Source of the DNA: an uncultured Clostridia bacterium
GTDB taxonomy: Bacteria > Bacillota > Clostridia > Oscillospirales > Acutalibacteraceae
NCBI GenBank assembly: GCA_947623505.1
Contig: CANQGT010000004.1
Span: forward strand, 1 to 64,000
Length of the DNA stretch: 64,000 bases
Direction: 5' to 3'
The position numbers and the translations under genes were made by a program. The first letter of the stretch is position 1. Every line of letters begins with the position of its first letter. Below are positions 27,856-37,934 of this stretch, in pieces. The notes beneath the pieces were generated by a model. It saw only the letters and a program-made list of their open reading frames with translations. It was not told where the DNA came from and searched no databases.

Positions 27856-28656
27856 CTATTTATCTTTTATCTGTTTTAATTCCCTTTCAAAAAAATCAAT
27901 ATAATTTGAAAAATCCCGTATTTTCTCTTCTTCCTCCATAGCCGCGATAAGCGCGAGAGCGCGTTCGATCTCGGCGGCGGCAGCGTCGGTTTTGCCATCG
28001 GCATCGTAACATTCCGCAATCTTTTGCATCATCTGAAGCAGCGTTTCAAATGACAGCCATTTCTGCTTTTCGGCGGCATCGTATTTTGCTTTGCCAGACA
28101 GGATAAACGCCATCTCCGACAGCTTTGAAAAATATATTTCGGGAACCTGCTCCAGCGCCTTTACAGCGCTGTTTGTATCGCCCTTTGCTTTGTATGCATA
28201 CGCTAAAAACCTGAGCGCATCGCAGCGAATGGCGCTCTCGCTCGTTTTTTCGACAAGGCGGCTCGCAATGCGTATGGTTTCATCGGGAGCTTTTGAGCAA
28301 TCGAGCACATACAGCAGATTATTCAAAAGCACGTCATTGTCGGGATATCTTCGCAAGCCTTCCTCCAATATACGCCGACTCTCGGCGGGATCGCTTTCGC
28401 GCAGCCTGACCGCCTCTCTTACATATCGCTCTATTTCCTCACGCATTTCCGTAAGATCGTAAGCAAAAAGCTCGTCCGTGGTTACTCCGAAAATCCGCGC
28501 GAGCGCAGGCACAAGCGAAATATCCGGCAAGGCGATGTTATTCTCCCACTTACTGACCGCTTGAAAAGAAATTCCTATCTGCTCCGCCAGCTGTTCCTGC
28601 GTCATACCGCTCGCTTTACGAAGTTCGCGGATCCTGTTTCCTATCTGTAATTCCAT
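27856..28656 (-). CDS. XRE-family HTH regulator with C-terminal TPR-like region
   Basis: IGNRIRELRKASGMTQEQLAEQIGISFQAVSKWENNIALPDISL. Confidence 0.88.
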   Translation of the reverse strand: MELQIGNRIRELRKASGMTQEQLAEQIGISFQAVSKWENNIALPDISLVPALARIFGVTTDELFAYDLTEMREEIERYVREAVRLRESDPAESRRILEEGLRRYPDNDVLLNNLLYVLDCSKAPDETIRIASRLVEKTSESAIRCDALRFLAYAYKAKGDTNSAVKALEQVPEIYFSKLSEMAFILSGKAKYDAAEKQKWLSFETLLQMMQKIAECYDADGKTDAAAAEIERALALIAAMEEEEKIRDFSNYIDFFERELKQIKDK

Positions 28657-28785
28657 AAAAATCACCTTAATAATTTTAGTAAAAGCGCTTTTCTGAAATT
28701 ATTATATCCGTTCACGCCGTTTGCTTCAATAACCGCATAAACGAGCGTTTTCAACCGGCGGTTGAGAATTTTATTTTCTATATTT

Positions 28786-30219
28786 TTAATTTATTTTCGC
28801 GTCGGCGCGCGATTTCAAATCTTCGATTATCCTCCTGTGATCGCTTTCCTTGAGGTCGTAAAACAAAATCGGTATAACGCTTATCACGCAGCTTATGAGC
28901 GAGGAAATTATAAGTACGTTGAAAATCGGCGTTCTCACCGCGGCGTCATAGAGCACGGTATAATCCTCCTGAAGCCCGTAATGCTCATAAAAATACGGCA
29001 GAATAAGGCTTGTTCCCATACCTGCGGCGGCAACAAGCATACCGCCGAATTGAGTTATGAAGCCCTCTATTCTCGTGCCCGTTTTCCACTGCTGATAATC
29101 GAATATTTCGGCGGTCATCGACGTGGTAACTACCGAATCGCCGCCCATCATAACGGTGGCGAGATAAAGGCAGATAAGGAAAAGAACGGTGTTGTTGATC
29201 GTAAACATCATCAGCACGGTGAAAACACATCGAAGCACGCTTGTCCACAAAATAACGTTTCTTTTTCCGAGCCTTTTAGCCAAAACGGGGGCAAGAAGCA
29301 TAAGAGGAACGGAGGCGGTGCCTATAACAGCGTTCATTATTCCGAGCAGACTGTCGCTTTTAAGCTGATACACACAATACCAAGAAAGGATAGAGCCTAT
29401 TCCGTATTTCAGACTGCCCAAAATCGAATACAAATTTATCAGCCAAAAATATTTGTTTTTGGCCACCTGCTTTATACCGTTTGAAAATTTGATTTTTGCA
29501 ACGTAATTTTTCGGCACCACTATTTTTTCTTCGGTTCCCTTAAACGTTATAAGCCCCAAGGCCACGCCCAAAATCGAAAATACGGGGAAGAAAATCCTGT
29601 ATGTTCTGAAATCGGTCATACCGCCGGTAAGCCCCGCGAGTATCGGAAGAAACATATTGATTATCGACGGACCGAGGCTGTATATAAACATACTTATCGA
29701 CAAAAGCGAAGTTCTCTCATCCCCGTTTGGCGTAAGCACCTGAGCAAGACTCGTAAAAGCCTGAGAATAAAGCGCCTGAAAGAGCATAAGAAATGTGTAA
29801 ACTATCCCGATAAACGCGACTTTAACATTATAATTCAGATTATTCGGAATAAACGCCATAGCGCAAAGCAACACCGCGGTCGGCACTCCTGTATAAAGAA
29901 GATACGGGCGGAATTTTCCGTAACGTGTATTGGTATTGTCGATAAGCATACTGATAAACGGCGTTTTTACCAAATTGATTATGCCCATTATAATGCTGAG
30001 ATACGCAAGATGCGTCGGTTTAATTCCGTAAGCCGAGCCTATAAGCAGGCAGTTCGCGGTAAGAGCTACATAGCCGAAAAGCGCATTTATTGTGTTTACG
30101 CCTATGCCGCCCACGCTGTAAGCGGCAAATTCCCTGTAAGCGATATATTTCCCCTCGGCGGGAGTTTTCCAGTATTTTTTCAAATTGCTCAAAATCGAGC
30201 CGACACTTATTTTAGCCAT
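28786..30219 (-). CDS. GPH-family MFS sugar symporter
   Basis: KTPFISMLIDNTNTRYGKFRPYLL and 12-TM pattern. Confidence 0.82.
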   Translation of the reverse strand: MAKISVGSILSNLKKYWKTPAEGKYIAYREFAAYSVGGIGVNTINALFGYVALTANCLLIGSAYGIKPTHLAYLSIIMGIINLVKTPFISMLIDNTNTRYGKFRPYLLYTGVPTAVLLCAMAFIPNNLNYNVKVAFIGIVYTFLMLFQALYSQAFTSLAQVLTPNGDERTSLLSISMFIYSLGPSIINMFLPILAGLTGGMTDFRTYRIFFPVFSILGVALGLITFKGTEEKIVVPKNYVAKIKFSNGIKQVAKNKYFWLINLYSILGSLKYGIGSILSWYCVYQLKSDSLLGIMNAVIGTASVPLMLLAPVLAKRLGKRNVILWTSVLRCVFTVLMMFTINNTVLFLICLYLATVMMGGDSVVTTSMTAEIFDYQQWKTGTRIEGFITQFGGMLVAAAGMGTSLILPYFYEHYGLQEDYTVLYDAAVRTPIFNVLIISSLISCVISVIPILFYDLKESDHRRIIEDLKSRADAKIN

Positions 30220-30236
30220 ACTTCATATTTTCCTTT

Positions 30237-31886
30237 TTATTTTACGGTTTCACCGGTTTCGGAATTAAATTTAAGCACACCGTCTTTGCCGTTAAGCAAA
30301 TATTCGATTTCTATTATGTTTTTTTCGCAAAACTGCGCTTTCTTTATTTTTACGTCCTTTTCGCTTATCGTGTCAAGAAAAATTTTCATCTGCTCTTCGC
30401 TGTAATCGTCCACATTATCGGAAACAAAAAGCAGGCTTCCCAAAAGGCCGTTTATCTTCGCAAGCAGCTTTTTCTGCTCCGGGTTCATTTTAAGATTGCC
30501 GTCGCGCAGGAGAAATACATCGGGGTCGTTCAGAAACGCCCTGCCGTTGAGGTGGCGGCGGAACACCGTGCAGTTGACGGTATTCGGCGTGCTCACGTCT
30601 TCCCTTATCCTGTGCTTTTTGCGTTTCCAGCACAAATCAACATCCGCGCCGATACGGCAAAAATCCACCTTGCCGAAAGCCGGCATAAGCGGCACGCCGC
30701 AGCCGAGAATAAGCTTATCGCCGACGCACTCCCTTATAAAATCCATGGCGTCGCACATTATCTCGCCGCGGCTTTTTCCGTGCATAGGCAGCATACAGGC
30801 GGCATAGAGAAAATCGAGCTTCACCATATCAAAGCCCCATTCATCAAGAATTACCCTGAAGAAGTTCCTTATGTATTCGGCCGCCTCTTTGTTATAAAAA
30901 TCAATCGCGTAGAAGGTGCCCCAGTTCGGCCCCGCGACGTATAGCTTGCCTTTTTCGTCCCTTACAAGCCAATCCTTATGGTTTTTATATACGGAAGAGC
31001 CGGCGGTAGCCCCGAACGGAGCAAGCCAAAGCCCCGCGAGCATATTTTTTTCGTGTATGGCGTCGGCGGCGGCTTTCATTCCGTTGGGGAATTTTTCGCC
31101 TTTTGTCTCAAGCCAGTCGCCTATGGCTTTCTGATAGCCGTCGTCTATCTGAAAAATATCAATCTTTTTGCCGATGCGGGAAAGAGATTCCAAATCTCTC
31201 ATAACAATATCCTGCGTTATCGAGCCGTAATAGTTATACCAGGTGGTGTAGCCGCACTTTGCTTTGCTTTGGCGGCATTTTACGCCCATCATCTCAAAAT
31301 ATTTGTCAAAAGCCTCGTCATACTCTCCGCCGATGACCGCGAAATCGGCCAAAAGCGCTCTGCCGCTGAAAGTTACTCCCTCCAAATCCTTTTCAATCAC
31401 AACGCGCGAATTGCATGCCTCAAACCGAACGACGGTGAAACCGCAGCGCTCACTGAGCGAGCCGAATATCTCCACTCTTTCGCCCGTTCTTACATATCCG
31501 TAGGAAAAGCCGTAAAACGTACCCTTGCGCCGAGGATAATCGCAGATGATATAGTCGCCGGATTTCCCGAGTCCTATGCGCTTTACGATAGGATATTTGA
31601 CATAGCGCTCCGTAAACCTGCTGAGCTCCGTCATCTCCTCGTCCAAAGAATACTCTCTGCTGTCCGTCCAGGACTGATAACCGTTTACAAAAATACGCTG
31701 TTCCTTTTTAAATTCGTAAGGCAAAAACACCTGAAATTTTTGCAGTGAAACAGGCACTTTCGCGTTGATATAAAGCCTTGTCCTGCCGCCGTCGCTCTCT
31801 TCCTCAACGGTGAAATGATCGGTTTGCCCGCTTTCATCGGTGAAAGACGCGCCGTTTGCGGTGTAGGCGATAAAAAGCTTTTTCAT
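30237..31886 (-). CDS. GH36/GH-D clan alpha-galactosidase-like enzyme
   Basis: GYTTWYNYYGSIT, IFQIDDGYQ, GLWLAPF, DMVKLDFLYAA, CRIGADVD. Confidence 0.78.
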   Translation of the reverse strand: MKKLFIAYTANGASFTDESGQTDHFTVEEESDGGRTRLYINAKVPVSLQKFQVFLPYEFKKEQRIFVNGYQSWTDSREYSLDEEMTELSRFTERYVKYPIVKRIGLGKSGDYIICDYPRRKGTFYGFSYGYVRTGERVEIFGSLSERCGFTVVRFEACNSRVVIEKDLEGVTFSGRALLADFAVIGGEYDEAFDKYFEMMGVKCRQSKAKCGYTTWYNYYGSITQDIVMRDLESLSRIGKKIDIFQIDDGYQKAIGDWLETKGEKFPNGMKAAADAIHEKNMLAGLWLAPFGATAGSSVYKNHKDWLVRDEKGKLYVAGPNWGTFYAIDFYNKEAAEYIRNFFRVILDEWGFDMVKLDFLYAACMLPMHGKSRGEIMCDAMDFIRECVGDKLILGCGVPLMPAFGKVDFCRIGADVDLCWKRKKHRIREDVSTPNTVNCTVFRRHLNGRAFLNDPDVFLLRDGNLKMNPEQKKLLAKINGLLGSLLFVSDNVDDYSEEQMKIFLDTISEKDVKIKKAQFCEKNIIEIEYLLNGKDGVLKFNSETGETVK

Positions 31887-31956
31887 AAAAACACCCCTTT
31901 ATGCTTTGTTAATTAAAGAATACCATATCAAGTCGTAAAAAGATAGTATGAATTAT

Positions 31957-31989
31957 AAAAAAGCGGCGGAAAGTTACCGCCGCAAAATC
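31957..31989 (-). terminator. Terminator downstream of tadA
   Basis: Minus strand gcggcggtaactttccgccgctttttt. Confidence 0.75.
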
Positions 31990-32434
31990 ATTGCTTTTTT
32001 CTTAGTTCCTTAAAAAAATCCGTAAGCAGAGCCGCGCATTCCTCGCCGCATATACCGCCGTTTACTTCGGGCTTGTGGTTATAGGCCAGCGCGTTGAAAT
32101 CCGCGACGGAGCCGAAAGAGCCCGCTTTCGGATCTCTCGCTCCGAAAAAAACCCTTTTTATCCTTGAGTTTATTATCGCGCCCGCGCACATAGGGCACGG
32201 CTCCAGCGTAACGTAAATATCGCATTCCCAAAGACGCCAACCTCCGAGCGCTCCGCAAGCCTCGTCTATCGCCTGAATTTCGGCGTGAAAAAGCGCGTTT
32301 TTTCCAAGCTCGCGCCTGTTTCTGCCCTCTCCCACTATAACGCCGTTTTTAACAACGACCGCGCCTACCGGCACCTCGCCCTCGGCGGCGCTGATACGGG
32401 CAAGCTCTATTGCCCTTTGCATAAAATCATTCAT
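31988..32434 (-). CDS. tadA: tRNA-specific adenosine deaminase
   Basis: HAEIQAI and PCPMCAGAI zinc motifs. Confidence 0.92.
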   Translation of the reverse strand: MNDFMQRAIELARISAAEGEVPVGAVVVKNGVIVGEGRNRRELGKNALFHAEIQAIDEACGALGGWRLWECDIYVTLEPCPMCAGAIINSRIKRVFFGARDPKAGSFGSVADFNALAYNHKPEVNGGICGEECAALLTDFFKELRKKQ

Positions 32435-33480
32435 TTAATACTTGAAAAAATTGAAAGCAGCAGGAAAGCGAAAGGAACTATCATTCCGGGAACAAAAAAG
32501 AACGAAACAAGCTTTTTAAAAACCGAATTTCCGAAAGGAACAAATTCCTTGGAGCTTTCGCCGCGCCTGAACTGCCCTTTTACGGCAAGTATAACAAGGC
32601 ATATGGCACCGAAAATAATCCAGAAAAGCGTTGAAAAATAATAGGAGACCGACTCCGCCTTTTCATTGAAAAAGAACGATACGGCATCGCCCAAAACACC
32701 GAGGATGTTGTTGATGGCGTGAATCAGTACCGCGGGAAGAATACTATCCGTTTTAACGGTAACGAAGCCGAGAATCAGCCCTACCAACGTGGCAAAAATA
32801 AACTGAATAAGGTTGCCGTGAAAAAGGCCGAACATAATCGACACGGCGAGCACGCCGAAGCCCTTGCCGTATTTTTTAAGCAGGCCGAGCGTACAGCAGC
32901 GGAAAGAAAATTCTTCGCATATCGCGGGAATAATCGTGTTGCAAAGGATTACGACCACAACGGCAAAAGCGGAATCGGGCTTTGAATATTCGGGACTTTC
33001 AAGAGAATGACCTATCGACTGAAACAGCGTGTTTATCACGGTAATGAGATAATCCGCGCAAAGGCAGCAGAAGAGGCCGAATCCCGTCCAAAGCAAAAGC
33101 GTCGAAAAAGGCAGACGCTTTGCCGGAATAAGCGGCGTTTCATATTTTTTTTTGTTGACCAAAGCCAAAACGGCGAACGGCAGCAGAGTGGCGAACAGCT
33201 CGACAAATATTGCCGTTGAGGACATCTGAAAAAGCGCCGAATTTTGATATTTGTCATACAACTCGGGGACGAGCATTATCACATAAGAAAAAATCAACTG
33301 CACAATGATATACGCCGTTGCCGCAAGTCCGACGCTGTTGCCGAGCTTTCTTATCTCGCGCCGTTCATACTTCGCTTTTTCCAAAAAGTACGCTCTGCGC
33401 AAAACCGACGAATCCCCGCCGAAATCTCCGCCGGAGCCGGAATCGCCCGCTCCCGGCGGCTGATAGTAGTAATTATCCAA
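32431..33480 (-). CDS. CPBP family intramembrane metalloprotease
   Basis: EEFSFR (EExxxR), FGLFHGN, HAINN motifs in a membrane protein. Confidence 0.88.
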   Translation of the reverse strand: MDNYYYQPPGAGDSGSGGDFGGDSSVLRRAYFLEKAKYERREIRKLGNSVGLAATAYIIVQLIFSYVIMLVPELYDKYQNSALFQMSSTAIFVELFATLLPFAVLALVNKKKYETPLIPAKRLPFSTLLLWTGFGLFCCLCADYLITVINTLFQSIGHSLESPEYSKPDSAFAVVVVILCNTIIPAICEEFSFRCCTLGLLKKYGKGFGVLAVSIMFGLFHGNLIQFIFATLVGLILGFVTVKTDSILPAVLIHAINNILGVLGDAVSFFFNEKAESVSYYFSTLFWIIFGAICLVILAVKGQFRRGESSKEFVPFGNSVFKKLVSFFFVPGMIVPFAFLLLSIFSSIK

Positions 33481-33508
33481 AAACCGTTCCTCCGATTGCA
33501 GAGCAGCG

Positions 33509-34390
33509 TCAATCGATGCTCCGCGCTATTTTTTTGATAAACGCCGAAAGTTCGTCTTTCGTTTCGGGGTGCTTGAGACCCACTTCTATATTCGCCTGAA
33601 GAATGCCGAATTTATTTCCCATATCATAACGTGTGCCCTCGTATTCCACCGCGACAACGCCTTCGCTTTGCGCAAGCGTTTTCATCGCGTCGGTAAGCTG
33701 AAGCTCATTGCCCGCTCCGAGAGGCGTTTTTTCGAGAATGCCGAAAATTTCGGGAGGCAGCACCACCCTGCCGAGTATTGAGAAATTGCCCATTATCTCC
33801 TCGGGCTTCGGCTTTTCTATCATATCGGTGCAGCTGTAACAGTTGCCTTCGATATGCTCCGTTTTAAGGGAGCAGTATTTCGTTATGGCAAGACCGGGCA
33901 CCTCTTTTACGCCCACTACGCCCTTGCCGTATTTTTCATAGGCGTCGCAAAGCTGCTTTGTGGCGGGAACGTCGGAAATAATAACGTCGTCGCCGTAGAG
34001 CACGGCGAAAGGCTCATCGCCCACGAAATTTTTGGCGCAGAGAACGGCGTGGCCGAGCCCCTTTGTTACCTTTTGCCTGAGAAAATAGATATTTCCGAAA
34101 TCGGAGCAAGCGGCGACACTGTCGTATATGGCTTTTTTGCTCGGATTTGAGGCCAGCTTGTACTCAAGCTCAAAGGCGTGGTCAAAATGATCCTCTATCG
34201 CTCCTTTGTTTCTGTTGGTTATAATAAGAACCTCTTCGATTCCCGAAGCGAAAGCCTCCTCAACAATATACTGGATAGCAGGCTTATCAACAATGTTGAG
34301 CATTTCCTTCGGCACGGCCTTGGAAGCCGGAAGAACTCTTGTGCCCATACCCGCTGCCGGTATTATCGCTTTTCTTACTTTCATAATCAT
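33509..34390 (-). CDS. galU: UTP-glucose-1-phosphate uridylyltransferase
   Basis: KAIIPAAGMGTRVLPASKAVPKEML, KPAIQYIVEEA. Confidence 0.95.
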   Translation of the reverse strand: MIMKVRKAIIPAAGMGTRVLPASKAVPKEMLNIVDKPAIQYIVEEAFASGIEEVLIITNRNKGAIEDHFDHAFELEYKLASNPSKKAIYDSVAACSDFGNIYFLRQKVTKGLGHAVLCAKNFVGDEPFAVLYGDDVIISDVPATKQLCDAYEKYGKGVVGVKEVPGLAITKYCSLKTEHIEGNCYSCTDMIEKPKPEEIMGNFSILGRVVLPPEIFGILEKTPLGAGNELQLTDAMKTLAQSEGVVAVEYEGTRYDMGNKFGILQANIEVGLKHPETKDELSAFIKKIARSID

Positions 34391-34402
34391 ATCCTCCTAA
34401 AA

Positions 34403-35359
34403 TTAAAATACCTGTATAAAACTCAAAAAGAGCTGAACCGCTATCATCGCGAGCAGCGGCTCGAGAGTGCTTATTCCTCCCTGACGGGCGAGAAACAGCC
34501 TCCTCATCTGACTTTTGCTCATATTTCCGTCAACGGCCGCCATAGGGCTTACGGCAAATTCCCCGCCTGCCTTTAATCTTTCGTCTACCGAACGGACTAC
34601 GTTGATAACCTTTCGGCGGTAAAACCTGTCCGCCGTAAGGGCGCTGAACAGATGAATTATGAGCATTCCCGCAAAAACTATGCCGGATGCCATTACGATT
34701 TGGGCATATTCCTCAAGCCCCGTCATTTTCTGCGCCGCTTCATAATACTGAGCCGGTGTGCTTACGTTGCTGAGCAAATCCGCAACGGCGCTGAAAGCCG
34801 GAGCGTAAACTGCGGACACCATCAGCCTCAAAGCGTATTCAACGGCAAGCAAAACGATACCCTGAATATGCATTTTTCTGAAGAAGAAATAATACGGCCC
34901 GAAAATCAGAGCGCTCCAGTTCCACCCGAGCCTGCCTTTTTTCTGAAATTTTTTTATAAAGTTTTCCGTGTTTACCGATATGACCGCGCTTATATCTTTC
35001 AATTTTACGCCGTCTATTTCCCTGCTTTCGAAATCCTGCGCGCTCTCGGCTGACGGCGGCTCGGAAATTTCCGTCGGTTTCGCTTTATCGCCCGTTGATT
35101 CCGCTTCAGGCGGAATATAATATTCCTCGCGGGAATTTATCTCCGGAGCCTCGAAAGATTCACGCTGTTTAGTTTCCTGCGTGTCGGCGCGCTTATAAAC
35201 AAATCCCGTGCCGTGCAGGTTTTGATTCTCGCAGCGGCCGAGTTTATCGTAGCATTCCCTGTGATGAGGCGTTCCGCAATCGGGGCAGGTAACCACATCG
35301 TCGCCCTCTTGAAACGGTTTTTCGCAAACAGGGCATATTTCATTTTCGTATAAAAACAT
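34403..35359 (-). CDS. Prokaryotic RING-like zinc finger fused to a DUF2628-like membrane region
   Basis: CPVCEKPFQEGDDVVTCPDCGTPHHRECYDKLGRC then GWNWSALIFGPYYFFFRKMHIQG membrane region. Confidence 0.75.
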   Translation of the reverse strand: MFLYENEICPVCEKPFQEGDDVVTCPDCGTPHHRECYDKLGRCENQNLHGTGFVYKRADTQETKQRESFEAPEINSREEYYIPPEAESTGDKAKPTEISEPPSAESAQDFESREIDGVKLKDISAVISVNTENFIKKFQKKGRLGWNWSALIFGPYYFFFRKMHIQGIVLLAVEYALRLMVSAVYAPAFSAVADLLSNVSTPAQYYEAAQKMTGLEEYAQIVMASGIVFAGMLIIHLFSALTADRFYRRKVINVVRSVDERLKAGGEFAVSPMAAVDGNMSKSQMRRLFLARQGGISTLEPLLAMIAVQLFLSFIQVF

Positions 35360-35550
35360 TTCAATCTCCCGTAAAAATATACTTCCACTATATGATTATA
35401 CTTTTTTTATCATAAAAAATCAACATAGTGATTAAAATAATGTAAATATAATTTTAACGCTTTGGCTTGCAAAGAGCCGGCAAGTTGTATATAATACCCT
35501 TGTTTATTATAAATTTGTTTTTTGAAAGCGTTTTTAAAAGGAGACAAACA

Positions 35551-36678
35551 ATGCTTGAATTTGAAAATCTCAGATTCCGTCTGCTTGAATGTGAAAAGCC
35601 GATACAGAATCTTAAAGAGGCTTTGGCAATAGATCTTGTTAAGGACGAGATTGCCGAGCTTGAGGAGCAGGCAGGCGCCCCCGGTTTTTGGGACGATATG
35701 GAAAAAAGCCAAAAAATCCTGAAACGCACCGGCGCTCTCAAAACGAAAGTGGCGAATTACGAAAGCCTGAAATCGGATTATGACGACGCCCTTGTTATGA
35801 TTGAGCTCGCGAACGAGGAGGGCGACGAAAGCCTTTTGGCGGACTGCACCGATTCCGTTGCGGAAATCGAAAAAAGAATAGAGGAAATGACACTGACAAC
35901 GCTGCTAAGCGGAGAATACGACGGCAAAAACGCGCTGCTTACTTTTCACGCCGGGGCCGGAGGAACCGAGGCTATGGATTGGGCGGAAATGCTTTTCAGA
36001 ATGTATAACCGCTGGGGCGAACGCCACGGCTACAAGGTATCCACACTCGATTATCTTGAGGGCGACGTTGCCGGAATCAAAAGCGCCACGATATTGATAG
36101 AGGGCGAAAACGCTTACGGTTATCTCAAGGGCGAAATGGGCATTCACCGCCTTGTCCGCGTTTCGCCGTTCGACGCTTCGGGCAGAAGGCACACGTCGTT
36201 TGCATCGCTTGAAGTGATGCCCGAAATCGACGACGACGTAAACGTTGAAATACGCGAGGAAGATTTAAAAACCGATTTTTACAGAGCGTCCGGCGCGGGC
36301 GGCCAAAAGGTAAACAAAACCTCTTCGGCGGTGCGCCTTACCCATATACCTACGGGAATAGTCGTTTCCTGCCAGATTGAGCGCTCTCAGCACCAAAACC
36401 GCGAGGTGGCGATGAAAATGCTGAAATCAAAGCTTATCGAAATCAAAGAGCGCGAAAATCTTGAGCGCATAGACGATATTAAGGGCGACCAAAAAGAGAT
36501 TGCCTGGGGCAGCCAGATACGCTCATATGTTTTTATGCCCTACACAATGGCAAAAGACCATAGAACGGGATTTGAAATGGGCAACATCAACGCCGTTATG
36601 GACGGAGATATAGACGGCTTTATAAACGCTTATCTGAAGCAAAAAAGCGTGGCCGCCACCGAAAACGCGCAGATTTAA
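35551..36678 (+). CDS. prfB: Peptide chain release factor 2 (no frameshift site)
   Basis: GAGGTEAMDWAEML, SPF anticodon-mimic, RASGAGGQKVNKTSSAVRLTH; start at MLEFENL with RBS aaaaggag. Confidence 0.95.
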   Translation: MLEFENLRFRLLECEKPIQNLKEALAIDLVKDEIAELEEQAGAPGFWDDMEKSQKILKRTGALKTKVANYESLKSDYDDALVMIELANEEGDESLLADCTDSVAEIEKRIEEMTLTTLLSGEYDGKNALLTFHAGAGGTEAMDWAEMLFRMYNRWGERHGYKVSTLDYLEGDVAGIKSATILIEGENAYGYLKGEMGIHRLVRVSPFDASGRRHTSFASLEVMPEIDDDVNVEIREEDLKTDFYRASGAGGQKVNKTSSAVRLTHIPTGIVVSCQIERSQHQNREVAMKMLKSKLIEIKERENLERIDDIKGDQKEIAWGSQIRSYVFMPYTMAKDHRTGFEMGNINAVMDGDIDGFINAYLKQKSVAATENAQI

Positions 36679-36750
36679 ACCCCATTTGTTTATTTTACCT
36701 TTTTTCGAGCAAAAAAATTGTCAATAAAAATCTGCCAATAATAAAAAACG

Positions 36751-36781
36751 CTCCTTTCGCTTACAATAAAAGCGGAAGGAG
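36751..36781 (+). promoter_or_regulatory. 12-bp hairpin covering the Shine-Dalgarno of the polysaccharide deacetylase gene
   Basis: ctcctttcgctt-acaataa-aagcggaaggag, 11 Watson-Crick plus 1 G-U pair; contains ggaaggag. Confidence 0.7.
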
Positions 36782-36795
36782 TTTAATATATAATT

Positions 36796-37656
36796 ATGAA
36801 AAAAACCATTGCATTGCTTTTTGCGCTCGCACTGCTGCTTTGCGGCTGCGCGGCCGACGGCGGGCAAGCGGGCAAAGAGCGGATAACACAGCAGGAGGAC
36901 GATCCGCCGAGCAGCACCGAGGTTGCTTCCGAAACGACCGTTAAGCCGACAGAAATAGGAGCGTCTCTTTCGGAATACGATCCCTCTCCGATAACGTGGG
37001 GACCGGGGAACATCAAAGACCATAAAAGACCGACGGATCCCGTAACACTTCAGGAAAAATACTCGGAGCTCGGCGGAAAATGGCTTTTGGAGGACGGAAA
37101 AAAGATTTGCCTGACATTCGACGAGGGCTACGAAAACGGATATACTCCGCAGATACTCGACACGCTGAAGGAAAAAAACATAAAAGCCGTTTTTTTCTGC
37201 ACTTACGATTATGTAAAGCGAAACCCTCAGATCGTTAAGCGAATGATAGACGAGGGACACACCGTAGGAAACCATTCCTACAGGCACTATAATATGACCA
37301 CCGTAGACCTCGGAACGGCAAGGGACGAAATAACGCTGCTCCACGATTACGTTGAAAAAAATTTCGGCTACCAAATGAAATACTTCCGTTTCCCGGAAGG
37401 CGCTTTCAGCGCGCAGACACTCGCGCTCGCGAACAGCCTCGGCTACGAAACGATTTTTTGGAGCTTCGCCTACGCTGATTGGGACACGAGCGCCCCGCCG
37501 GATCCGACAGAAGCCTTTAACCTTATAACCTCGTCGGTTCACAACGGCGCCGTCATTCTTCTGCACGCCGTAAGCAAAACGAACGCCGATATTCTCGGCT
37601 CGGTTACGGACAATATAAGAGAGCAGGGCTACGTTTTTACCACCGAACTCTCTTAA
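36796..37656 (+). CDS. Polysaccharide deacetylase lipoprotein (PdaA-like)
   Basis: Lipobox LLLCGCA, LTFDEGYENGYTPQILDTL, VGNHSYRHYN, RFPEGAFS. Confidence 0.88.
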   Translation: MKKTIALLFALALLLCGCAADGGQAGKERITQQEDDPPSSTEVASETTVKPTEIGASLSEYDPSPITWGPGNIKDHKRPTDPVTLQEKYSELGGKWLLEDGKKICLTFDEGYENGYTPQILDTLKEKNIKAVFFCTYDYVKRNPQIVKRMIDEGHTVGNHSYRHYNMTTVDLGTARDEITLLHDYVEKNFGYQMKYFRFPEGAFSAQTLALANSLGYETIFWSFAYADWDTSAPPDPTEAFNLITSSVHNGAVILLHAVSKTNADILGSVTDNIREQGYVFTTELS

Positions 37657-37720
37657 CACGCTCCGTTTCCCCGCCGCCCGAATACGCCCGCCGGCAAATA
37701 TGCCGAACGCCGCGGTTCTT

Positions 37721-37748
37721 CCCTCCGTTTTTCGGAGGGATTTTTTTG
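37721..37748 (+). terminator. Terminator after polysaccharide deacetylase
   Basis: ccctccg-tttt-cggagggattttttt. Confidence 0.8.
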
Positions 37749-37934
37749 CGAAAACACGTCGCCGCTCACTCTCCTGCCGAAAGCCGGATTCGCCCCGCCG
37801 TTTGCGACAAAATATTTTGTTAATTTTGGATTTTTCTATTGTTAAGACTTTTTAAATAATATATAATAGATTGTAAATTATCATTTTTAAATTGATTATA
37901 ATTTAATCCGACAGTCTGAAGGCAGGAGAATTTT

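Noticed and set aside
36721-37659. 312-aa minus-strand ORF opposite the polysaccharide deacetylase
   Set aside because: Shadow ORF; the plus strand has a lipobox and NodB-type motifs.
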